Shown piece by piece: positions 1 to 5,257 of a stretch of DNA of 8,382 nucleotides (positions are counted from its first letter, which is position 1; every line of letters begins with the position of its first letter). Under the pieces are notes generated by a model. The model was not told the DNA's origin. It was given only the letters and a program-made list of their open reading frames with translations, and searched no databases. The DNA is from Gammaproteobacteria bacterium (GTDB taxonomy: Bacteria; Pseudomonadota; Gammaproteobacteria; SZUA-229): the NCBI GenBank assembly GCA_029880105.1, contig JAOUPA010000082.1:1-8382 (forward strand), read 5' to 3'. A program made the translations under genes and the position numbers.

Positions 1-2
1 AG

Positions 3-266
3 GGTATTATCGAGCGTAATGTAATGCGCTACCAGCTCGCCATCGATACTTTTCTCAGTGCTCAGTCCAGATCAGGGGCTATACAGCATGACGAGATACT
101 GGAGAACTGGTTTAAGCAAAATGAGCGCTATCCACAGTTACACGAAATGGATAAGGCTGAATATTTAGTGATCAAGCAGCAGGAGTGGCAGAATCAGCAG
201 CAATTACAGCTGGCTCTCAATAAAAGCCTGCAACTGGCTGAAGCTCCCAAGCTGAATGATGACTAA
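3..266 (+). CDS. 3' end of an unrecognised gene (partial)
   Basis: The frame is open from the left edge and ends in TAA at 264-266, so these 87 codons are probably the C-terminal tail of a longer protein. An ATG at 24 exists, but no ribosome binding site precedes it and the frame continues upstream of it without a stop, so I do not take it as the true start. The tail is hydrophilic and probably helical. It has a Trp/Tyr-containing part (ENWFKQNERYP) followed by a Gln-rich, charged stretch (KQQEWQNQQQ) that could form a short coiled coil. There is no signal peptide, membrane segment or catalytic motif in the visible part. I do not recognise the family. The next gene starts 72 bases downstream, apparently from its own promoter. 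Confidence 0.6.
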   Translation, partial: GIIERNVMRYQLAIDTFLSAQSRSGAIQHDEILENWFKQNERYPQLHEMDKAEYLVIKQQEWQNQQQLQLALNKSLQLAEAPKLNDD

Positions 267-278
267 ATAAATCTCTAT

Positions 279-308
279 TTGCCTTTTCCAGTTTTAAAGC
301 GGTATATT
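279..308 (+). promoter_or_regulatory. Predicted sigma70 promoter for the DUF336 gene
   Basis: TTGCCT at 279-284 (4 of 6 matches to the -35 consensus) and TATATT at 303-308 (5 of 6 to the -10 consensus) are 18 bases apart. Transcription would start near 315, leaving a leader of about 24 bases that includes the ribosome binding site. This is inferred from consensus alone. Confidence 0.4.
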
Positions 309-338
309 CTTCTGAGGAAAAACATAGAGGTTATCTAT

Positions 339-848
339 ATGCGCTCATTATTCACTCAACGGCTTCCTGCCAGCGTTCTTTCCTTACTTGCCTGCCTTAA
401 CGTCTATGCCGCTGACGCAGTTACCGATATCAATATAGGCATGGAACTGGCTCGTGACATCGCTGATGAGGCAATCACGGCCTGTCGTGTAGATGGCTAC
501 CATATCAGTGCTGTCGTGGTTGATCGATCAGGCTCAGTTCGTGCAGCACTGCGCGATGATCTCGCCGCCAGATTTACACTGGAAATTGCTGAACGAAAAG
601 CCAATATGGCAGTGATGGCATGGATGGATACCGGTGACTTCAAGCAGGCGCGTGAGGATATACGACCAGAGTTGAATCACATTAATGGATTGATTGTAAT
701 GGAAGGTGGCCTTAAGATCGTTTCCGGTGGTAACAACATCGGTGCAATTGGTGTTAGTGGTGCACCTGGCGGTGATAAAGACGCAGCCTGCGCACAAGCT
801 GCACTAAATAAACTTAAAGATCGCATCGCCTTTGCATTTGACGAGTAA
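339..848 (+). CDS. Exported DUF336 (GlcG/HbpS-like) protein
   Basis: The 169-residue product belongs to the DUF336 family (GlcG/HbpS-like, 'haem-degrading' or haem-binding fold). The family hallmark is clear near the C-terminus: a Gly-rich segment GGLKIVSGGNNIGAIGVSGA at 123-142, followed by a DKDAACA block at 146-152. HbpS members bind haem outside the cell; GlcG members sit in glycolate operons. No glycolate genes are visible here, so the exported haem-binding type is the closer analogy, but the ligand is not shown by the sequence. The start at 339 is chosen because AGAGG (326-330) lies eight bases upstream and it gives a clean signal peptide (basic start, hydrophobic core, cleavage likely after VYA at 22-24). 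An in-frame ATG at 279 would bury that signal. The LLAC at 16-19 could also be read as a weak lipobox, which would make it a lipoprotein. Confidence 0.85.
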   Translation: MRSLFTQRLPASVLSLLACLNVYAADAVTDINIGMELARDIADEAITACRVDGYHISAVVVDRSGSVRAALRDDLAARFTLEIAERKANMAVMAWMDTGDFKQAREDIRPELNHINGLIVMEGGLKIVSGGNNIGAIGVSGAPGGDKDAACAQAALNKLKDRIAFAFDE

Positions 849-910
849 TTTTCAACCATTTACTACACAAATAATTGGTGATAATTTGATTTCGGTTATG
901 TTATCTTCAA

Positions 911-935
911 CTAAGGGGGAATAGCATTCCCTTAG
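911..935. repeat. Imperfect inverted repeat in the leader of the 76-residue gene
   Basis: CTAAGGGGGAAT (911-922) is matched by ATTCCCTTAG (926-935), with two extra G bases in the left arm and a three-base loop. No T-run follows it on either strand, so it does not look like an intrinsic terminator. It may be an operator or an RNA hairpin upstream of the gene at 997. Confidence 0.35.
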
Positions 936-957
936 AGCGAGGTAAGAATAATTATAA

Positions 958-973
958 ATAGTCATATGACTAT
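958..973. promoter_or_regulatory. Perfect 16-bp palindrome, possible operator
   Basis: ATAGTCATATGACTAT is identical to its own reverse complement over all 16 bases. It lies 24 bases before the ATG at 997, just upstream of the ribosome binding site, and follows an AT-rich TATAAA (953-958) that could serve as a -10 element. A dimeric regulator binding here could block transcription. That role is inferred; the palindrome itself is directly visible. Confidence 0.4.
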
Positions 974-996
974 AAACTTGATGAGGTGTGTTAAAA

Positions 997-1227
997 ATGT
1001 CTGGTGTACTGATAAAAGATGCAAAGAAATTATTGGCTGGTAAAGCAACTCGCCTGGAAGACGAAGAGGCAGAATTACTTGCTCAGGAAATCACCAAACT
1101 CGGTATAAAGCTGGGTTATGCACGAGCCTATGCAGCAGGCCCTGGCATGATATCCAAACTCCTGCATGAACTTGAACGCAAGGAAGTCCAGATCGCCCAG
1201 ATACGTGGTGCGCTTGGCTTTAAATAA
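997..1227 (+). CDS. Small protein of unknown function (76 residues)
   Basis: ATG at 997 is the preferred start because GAGG (983-986) lies ten bases upstream. An in-frame GTG at 988 would leave only one base between that motif and the start. The product has no signal peptide or membrane segment and should be cytoplasmic. It is rich in Leu, Ala, Lys and Glu and looks almost wholly helical: a charged first half (KDAKKLLAGKATRLEDEEAE), a middle with KLGIKLGYARAYAAGPGM, and an amphipathic last helix (KLLHELERKEVQIAQIRGAL) that might form a coiled coil. I do not recognise the family and propose no function. The gene stands alone, with 148 bases of upstream DNA containing two inverted repeats, and 93 bases separate it from the next gene. 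Confidence 0.7.
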   Translation: MSGVLIKDAKKLLAGKATRLEDEEAELLAQEITKLGIKLGYARAYAAGPGMISKLLHELERKEVQIAQIRGALGFK

Positions 1228-1240
1228 TTAGTGATTTAAT

Positions 1241-1246
1241 TATACT
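1241..1246 (+). promoter_or_regulatory. Possible -10 element before the MlaC-like gene
   Basis: TATACT matches the -10 consensus at 5 of 6 positions and lies in an AT-rich stretch. No good -35 hexamer is found at 16-18 bases, so this is weak. If used, transcription would begin near 1253 and the 1269-1298 hairpin would be part of the mRNA leader. Confidence 0.25.
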
Positions 1247-1268
1247 CATCGTTGTTTATTAACGCTAT

Positions 1269-1298
1269 GTCACCATCCTGACAGGCAGTGATGGTGAC
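1269..1298 (+). promoter_or_regulatory. Strong hairpin between the 76-residue gene and the MlaC-like gene
   Basis: GTCACCATC (1269-1277) pairs perfectly with GATGGTGAC (1290-1298). CTG/CAG inside the loop (1278-1280 with 1286-1288) could lengthen the stem past one bulged T. It is not followed by a T-run, so a classical Rho-independent terminator is unlikely. It ends 13 bases before the GGGGA ribosome binding site of the next gene. It may be a leader structure, an operator, or a 3' end stabiliser for the upstream mRNA. Confidence 0.45.
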
Positions 1299-1320
1299 TT
1301 ATACAAATCGTGGGGATTTT

Positions 1321-1902
1321 ATGAAGCACTATTTACCATTGCTGGTTGTATTTTTTTTGACAATATCTGGCCCTGTACAGGGATTTAATCGTCATTACAC
1401 ACCACCACAACAGAATCTCGAGAATCCTGTCACAACAATTCAAAACACCCTAGAAAAGCTACAGAAATTCAGTGCTAACAAGGACAATACCAATCCTGAG
1501 CTACTTCGTAATTTTATCGAGAAAGAGATTATTCCGCGCTTTGCTTTCGATGAAATGACTTACTGGATAGCAGGCCCCTATGCTCGGCGTATGAATGCTG
1601 ACAACCTGCAGGATCTGGAGGCGCAGGTAAAAAAATCTTTCCTCAATAGCCTGGACAAGCACCTAAGTACCTACAATGCCAGCTCGACCCGGATAAACAT
1701 CCAGCGCGCACAATTTCGTGGCCCTGGAGAAGCACAGGTATCAACCCTGCTTTTCAGCCCCAACCAGCAACCGGATCGGCTAGATTTTCGTATGAAAGCA
1801 CAGGGCAATGCCTGGAAAATCGTCGATGTTAAAGCCAATGGCATTAGCGCAGCACAGTATTACCGTAATCATTTTATTTCAACTTTACGCCAGTACCGAT
1901 AA
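1321..1902 (+). CDS. Exported MlaC-like phospholipid carrier (Tol-Tol-Ttg2 family)
   Basis: The 193-residue product resembles MlaC/Ttg2D, the periplasmic protein that carries phospholipid between outer-membrane MlaA and the inner-membrane MlaFEDB transporter. The supporting pattern runs the length of the mature protein: NPVTTIQNTLEKL (35-47), then NFIEKEIIPRFAFDEMTYWI, a helical LEAQVKKSFLNSLDKHLSTY segment, and the late beta-strands PDRLDFRMKAQGNAWKIVDV ending in NGISAAQYYRNHF. The signal peptide is MKHYLPLLVVFFLTISGPVQG with cleavage probably after Gly21. The start at 1321 follows GGGGA (1312-1316) and places the signal at the N-terminus; an in-frame ATG at 1288 lies inside a hairpin and would extend it. 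The protein stops about 19 residues after the NGIS block, shorter at the C-terminus than E. coli MlaC. No mlaA, mlaD, mlaE or mlaF is next to it, so it is an orphan copy here. The assignment rests on recognition by eye. Confidence 0.72.
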   Translation: MKHYLPLLVVFFLTISGPVQGFNRHYTPPQQNLENPVTTIQNTLEKLQKFSANKDNTNPELLRNFIEKEIIPRFAFDEMTYWIAGPYARRMNADNLQDLEAQVKKSFLNSLDKHLSTYNASSTRINIQRAQFRGPGEAQVSTLLFSPNQQPDRLDFRMKAQGNAWKIVDVKANGISAAQYYRNHFISTLRQYR

Positions 1903-2006
1903 CCCGTGTTAAACCTTCTCAAAAACGTGCATGATGCGCAGTGATAAAATAAATTAAAATAATAATTAACGTGGCTCTTTAATCGTTAAACTATCAAGGA
2001 AATTAT

Positions 2007-2408
2007 ATGCGCCTCATATTAAATAGCTTTACTCAATTTATTCTGTGTTCTGGCCTTATTATGACATCAACACAGGCTCTCGCCATAAATGCAAAACTCG
2101 GCATGTGGGAGTGGACAACAACAATTAATATACCAGCTACACCATCAGGTTTGCCTGTTATCGAATACCGGTCATGTATTACTCCTAAAAACATGGCACC
2201 AAAGCCACCCAGAAGTGAAAATTGCTCACTCACTTCACAAACTATTGAGGAAAACCAGGTTAATTGGACCATGCAATGTGAAACAAAAGGCAATACCTAT
2301 GTTCATACTGGCAAGTTAACCTACAACGGCACTACAGCCATGGGAGAAACTGAAATATCTTCTGTATCAACCAGCATTCTTGGTAGTTATGTTGGCAAAT
2401 GTCGGTAA
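2007..2408 (+). CDS. Exported DUF3617 family protein
   Basis: The 133-residue product matches the DUF3617 pattern: GMWEWTTTINIPATPSGLP soon after the signal peptide, then RSCITPKNMAPKPP, a NCSLTSQTIEENQVNWTMQC segment, and a closing YVGKCR. Members are small secreted beta-rich proteins of unknown function in proteobacteria. The signal peptide ends ALA at 24-26, giving a mature form that starts INAKLG. The mature part has exactly four cysteines (57, 73, 91, 132), which fits two disulfide bonds in the periplasm; this is inferred. AAGGA at 1996-2000 lies six bases before the ATG and supports the start. The gene stands alone, with about 100 AT-rich bases upstream and 140 downstream before pyruvate kinase. 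Confidence 0.8.
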   Translation: MRLILNSFTQFILCSGLIMTSTQALAINAKLGMWEWTTTINIPATPSGLPVIEYRSCITPKNMAPKPPRSENCSLTSQTIEENQVNWTMQCETKGNTYVHTGKLTYNGTTAMGETEISSVSTSILGSYVGKCR

Positions 2409-2548
2409 TTCTAATATTTAATTTAGAACTCCATATTATCTATAAACAACTTTGGTCAAGCAGCTATTTAAGCCCACTTAATCTATTTTAATCACCTGCT
2501 TAATAGTCTATTCTTTGTGCTATTCAGCTTTCACTTAATGGAACCGTG

Positions 2549-4006
2549 ATGAAGAATATTAAGCCAATCAAAACTTCTCTACACTGGCGCCGTACCAAAA
2601 TAATTGCCACCTTGGGCCCAGCAACGGCTAATCCTACGATGATCGAAAAGCTTATTAAGGCTGGCGTCAATGTTTTCAGGCTAAATATGTCACATGGCGA
2701 TCATGAACAACATACCCGTTCTTTTACGATGGTTCGCAAAATCGCTATGCAGATGGGGCAACACGTCGCCATTTTAATGGATCTCTGCGGCCCTAAAATT
2801 CGGACCGGGAAATTTAAAAATGATTCCATTACCCTGAAAAAAAACTCAACTATCATTATCAGTTGTGATAAAAAAATTGGCGAGCAAGGACTGATTGTTT
2901 CGCAATATAACAACCTTTATAAAGATGTAAAAAAAGGTAACCGTATATTGCTCGATGACGGCAATATGGAACTACGTGTAGTAAATATATCTGGCAAGAA
3001 TATCACTTGCAAAATTATTCATGGCAGCATACTAAAAAACAATAAAGGCATTAACCTACCAGACTCAGATGTATCAGTATCCAGCTTTACAACCAAAGAT
3101 AAAAAAGACGTTGCGCTCGCAATGCAACTCGGCGCTGATTTTGTTGCTCTTAGTTTTGTCCGAAGCGAAAAAGATGTGCTTTCCCTTGTTAATTACATGA
3201 AAAAACACGGGCACCTTATTCCCGTTATCTCTAAAATTGAGCGCCCTGAGTCGATCACTAACATTGATAAAATTATTGAGAATTCCTACGCTATCATGGT
3301 GGCCCGTGGTGACCTTGGTATTGAACTGCCTGCGGAACAGGTACCACTGATTCAAAAAGAGCTGATCGCCAAGGCTCGCTATATGAATACACCCGTAATT
3401 GTTGCTACCCAAATGCTCGAGTCCATGATCGAAAGTTCGCGCCCAACTCGTGCTGAAGTTGGTGATATTGCCAATGCTGCCCTGCTCGGCACTGATGCAG
3501 TTATGCTGTCTGCAGAAACTGCCTCTGGAAAGTATCCGATACAGGCCGTGAATACGATGGATCGCGTTCTACATGAAATTGAAGCTCATCAGTGGCAATA
3601 TAATTCCTTTGCCGATAATACTATTACTCCAGCCACACACGCCAAACTCACTATTCGCCAGGCGGTTTCTCACGCTGTTACCTCTCTGGCGCATGACTTA
3701 AAACTTCAGGGAATTGTCGTTCCGACACGCAGTGGTACTACAGCAAAAATTCTTGCAGCCAATCGACCTGGGGCACCTTTGCTTGGTGTCTCCCCCCATA
3801 GTGAAGTATGCAGGAGACTGGCCTTACATTGGGGCGTTATTCCCATCGAGGCCAATGAAGAAGCTACGCATAACTGGAAAACACTTAGTGTCTCTCTTTC
3901 GAAGCAGTGTAAATTGACCAAAACTGGCAATACTGTTTTACTGGTGTCCGGCTTTGATGATAACCCCGATCTAAGTGAGCCTGTGATGAAGATTTTAAAG
4001 GTATAA
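2549..4006 (+). CDS. pyk: Pyruvate kinase
   Basis: Pyruvate kinase transfers phosphate from phosphoenolpyruvate to ADP, the last step of glycolysis, in the cytoplasm. All core motifs are present, numbered from the ATG at 2549: RLNMSHG (44-50), MDLCGPKIRTG (77-87), the active-site Lys in ISKIERPE (Lys229), the metal-binding MVARGDLGIELP (250-261), and TQMLESM (287-293) followed by RPTRAEVGDIANA. The C-terminal regulatory domain has the PTRSGTTAKILAANRP segment. The length, 485 residues, is normal, with no extra PEP-utiliser domain. The lid (B) domain, coded around 2820-3080, is Lys/Asn-rich and AT-rich. The usual Gln in LDLQGPKIR is Cys here. GTG at 2546 directly precedes the ATG and could be the start; the GGA at 2540-2542 fits the ATG better, but the signal is weak. 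Whether it is a PykA or PykF type cannot be settled by eye. It is probably transcribed alone, though the next operon begins only 37 bases downstream. Confidence 0.97.
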   Translation: MKNIKPIKTSLHWRRTKIIATLGPATANPTMIEKLIKAGVNVFRLNMSHGDHEQHTRSFTMVRKIAMQMGQHVAILMDLCGPKIRTGKFKNDSITLKKNSTIIISCDKKIGEQGLIVSQYNNLYKDVKKGNRILLDDGNMELRVVNISGKNITCKIIHGSILKNNKGINLPDSDVSVSSFTTKDKKDVALAMQLGADFVALSFVRSEKDVLSLVNYMKKHGHLIPVISKIERPESITNIDKIIENSYAIMVARGDLGIELPAEQVPLIQKELIAKARYMNTPVIVATQMLESMIESSRPTRAEVGDIANAALLGTDAVMLSAETASGKYPIQAVNTMDRVLHEIEAHQWQYNSFADNTITPATHAKLTIRQAVSHAVTSLAHDLKLQGIVVPTRSGTTAKILAANRPGAPLLGVSPHSEVCRRLALHWGVIPIEANEEATHNWKTLSVSLSKQCKLTKTGNTVLLVSGFDDNPDLSEPVMKILKV

Positions 4007-4007
4007 T
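4002..4007 (+). promoter_or_regulatory. Consensus -10 hexamer overlapping the pyk stop codon
   Basis: TATAAT is a perfect -10 hexamer spanning the pyk stop codon, 36 bases before the ATG at 4044. No recognisable -35 hexamer or extended TG motif lies at the right distance, so the call is weak. The operon at 4044 may instead be read through from pyk, since no terminator is evident between them. Confidence 0.25.
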
Positions 4008-4043
4008 TTCGATGATTATTTATCAATATACCTAAATAATATT

Positions 4044-4445
4044 ATGAAAAACAGCATCGTCATCAGCGCAGAATTTTTCTTTAAGGGGAAAAGACTCTCC
4101 CCTTCTATCGAACTTGACCTTGATAGGCATATCCATACCATGAAAAGCATGGAGGCTCTTTATCCTGTATTGGCTAAACATAATGGTATTGATCTTTATT
4201 CCTATGAATATGAAATGCTACAGGCTGAAGAGCTGGCTTTTTCAGAGGCTAAAGGCCTGGCAACTGCTTTTCTCAATGAGGGAATTTTCGATATCGACGC
4301 CTTTGAACAGGCACTTCATGACGAGAAAATTCTCAATGTCGTCTCAGAAATTGCTCGCAGTATTTTGTCTATAGATGATCTAGATGCTGAGCCAGTTTTA
4401 AAAACTGCCTTAATTGAGGCATATAAACTTGGACAACGATCATGA
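4044..4445 (+). CDS. Conserved-looking protein of unknown function, first gene of the DUF2288-HIT operon
   Basis: The 133-residue product is acidic and probably cytoplasmic, with no signal peptide or membrane segment. It starts with a short beta-like segment (SIVISAEFFFKGKRLSPSIELDLD), after which the rest looks helical, including YSYEYEMLQAEELAFSEAKG and a C-terminal IDDLDAEPVLKTALIEAYKLG. I do not recognise the family. No clear ribosome binding site precedes the ATG; the upstream bases are AT-rich. Its stop codon overlaps the next start by four bases (ATGA, 4442-4445), so it is very likely co-expressed and translationally coupled with the DUF2288 gene. This linkage is the best clue to its role. 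Confidence 0.75.
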   Translation: MKNSIVISAEFFFKGKRLSPSIELDLDRHIHTMKSMEALYPVLAKHNGIDLYSYEYEMLQAEELAFSEAKGLATAFLNEGIFDIDAFEQALHDEKILNVVSEIARSILSIDDLDAEPVLKTALIEAYKLGQRS

Positions 4446-4753
4446 CTGAGAACAATATCGACGCTGTAATCCAGCAAATTGTTGCCGAGACCTCCAAAAT
4501 TGCATGGAAAGAACTGCAATACTTTTTTGCCACTGGCATGGCAATATATGTTTCTACTGAGCTTGATCTTATTGAGGTTGCCTCTTGCTTTGTCAATGAC
4601 GACAAGGCCATTGTTGAAAAATGGATGCAGGACAGTCAGGTTATGCCCGTACCCGACGAACAGGCCAGGGTCTGGTACAACGATGATGCCACGGTCTGGG
4701 CTGTGGTCGTCAAACCCTGGGTACTTGTTCAGCAGGTCAGAAACCTGCAATGA
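4442..4753 (+). CDS. DUF2288 family protein
   Basis: The 103-residue product fits DUF2288, a small family of unknown function found in proteobacteria and cyanobacteria. Diagnostic parts are ETSKIAWKELQYFFATGMAIYVSTELDLIEVA (16-47), a central DDKAIVEKWMQD segment, and the near-terminal WAVVVKPWVLVQ (86-97). It is about the usual family length and appears complete. It has no signal peptide or membrane segment and should be cytoplasmic. The start overlaps the previous stop by four bases, with a weak GGA (4431-4433) eight bases upstream, and its own stop overlaps the next start by four bases. It is therefore the middle gene of a coupled three-gene operon. No biochemical role can be read from the sequence. 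Confidence 0.85.
   Translation: MTENNIDAVIQQIVAETSKIAWKELQYFFATGMAIYVSTELDLIEVASCFVNDDKAIVEKWMQDSQVMPVPDEQARVWYNDDATVWAVVVKPWVLVQQVRNLQ
4732..4748 (+). promoter_or_regulatory. Hairpin next to the HIT gene start, possible coupling element
   Basis: GCAGGT (4732-4737) pairs with ACCTGC (4743-4748) around a five-base loop and ends one base before the HIT start codon at 4750. The only ribosome-binding-like AGG nearby is inside the left arm, and it is rather far from the start. This arrangement would favour initiation by ribosomes that have just finished the DUF2288 gene. The pairing is visible; the role is inferred. Confidence 0.4.
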
Positions 4754-5181
4754 ATAGTTTAACCCATTTTGAACTTGACCCTCGACTGAACCATGATTGC
4801 TTCACACTGGGCCATCTGAAAACCAGTCGTTTACTCTTGCTCAACAATGCACTCGTACCCTGGTTTATTCTGGTACCAGATACCGCTGTCACTGAAATCT
4901 ATCAACTACCTCAAATTCAACAACTTGAGCTACTAGAGGAAATTAATCTTCTTTCTGATTATCTATATAAGAACTTCACAGTCGACAAACTCAATATTGC
5001 CTCCATAGGCAATATTGTTAACCAGATGCACATTCACCTGGTTGCCCGACGAATTGGTGATTTCTGCTGGCCCGGTGTAGTCTGGGGCGCTGATGGCAGG
5101 CAGACATATGACCCATCACAGGTAGCGGCTATTAAATCTAAGCTCATCGACCAGCTTGGTGGTGTCTTTTCACCTTGTTAA
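4750..5181 (+). CDS. HIT (histidine triad) family protein
   Basis: The 143-residue product is a histidine-triad nucleotide-binding protein. The active-site motif is QMHIHLVAR (92-100), with His94 at the position of the catalytic nucleophile and His96 as the last His of the triad. The first His of the classical HxHxH is Gln92, which is common in the proteobacterial HIT subgroup with a downstream WPGxVWG; that signature is present as WPGVVWG (107-113). The N-terminal part has the family's hydrophobic strands (RLLLLNNALVPWFILVP, 27-43). HIT enzymes hydrolyse nucleotide phosphoramidates, adenylylated compounds or dinucleoside polyphosphates in the cytoplasm; the substrate here is unknown. It is the last gene of the three-gene operon, overlapping the DUF2288 stop by four bases. 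No strong terminator follows. Confidence 0.9.
   Translation: MNSLTHFELDPRLNHDCFTLGHLKTSRLLLLNNALVPWFILVPDTAVTEIYQLPQIQQLELLEEINLLSDYLYKNFTVDKLNIASIGNIVNQMHIHLVARRIGDFCWPGVVWGADGRQTYDPSQVAAIKSKLIDQLGGVFSPC
4992..5017. repeat. Perfect 11-bp stem-loop inside the HIT coding region
   Basis: CAATATTGCCT (4992-5002) and AGGCAATATTG (5007-5017) are exact reverse complements separated by the four bases CCAT. The element lies within the HIT gene, ending just six bases before the codon for Gln92 of the active-site motif. It encodes residues of the NIASIGNIV stretch. No T-run follows, so it is not a typical terminator. Confidence 0.6.
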
Positions 5182-5217
5182 AATTGTGATCTCTGGGATA
5201 GCTACACATAGCCATCA

Positions 5218-5246
5218 TTGCCTCATTCTTACCGGCTATTTATACT
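5218..5246 (+). promoter_or_regulatory. Predicted sigma70 promoter for clsC, very close to the start codon
   Basis: TTGCCT (5218-5223; 4 of 6 matches to the -35 consensus) and TATACT (5241-5246; 5 of 6 to the -10 consensus) are separated by the optimal 17 bases. Transcription would begin near 5253, about five bases before the ATG at 5258, leaving no room for a ribosome binding site. Confidence 0.55.
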
Positions 5247-5257
5247 AATCTCTAGCC

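Noticed and set aside
2409..2428. TTCTAA/TTAGAA inverted repeat just after the DUF3617 stop codon.
   Set aside because: A six-base AT-rich stem with no T-run is likely chance in AT-rich DNA.
2837..2935. Three runs of 7-8 A bases (2837-2844, 2870-2876, 2929-2935) in pyk that could act as slippery sites.
   Set aside because: They encode Lys-rich parts of the lid domain in an AT-rich segment. The reading frame is intact, and no stop or alternative product suggests programmed slippage.
3999..4033. AGGTATA and TATACCT flanking the pyk stop codon as a possible terminator hairpin.
   Set aside because: The stem is AT-rich, the loop is 21 bases, and no T-run follows, so a functional terminator is doubtful.
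2033..4750. Open frames on the minus strand opposite the DUF3617 gene, pyruvate kinase and the DUF2288 operon.
   Set aside because: Each is antisense to a well-supported gene, has no recognisable motif and no convincing ribosome binding site.
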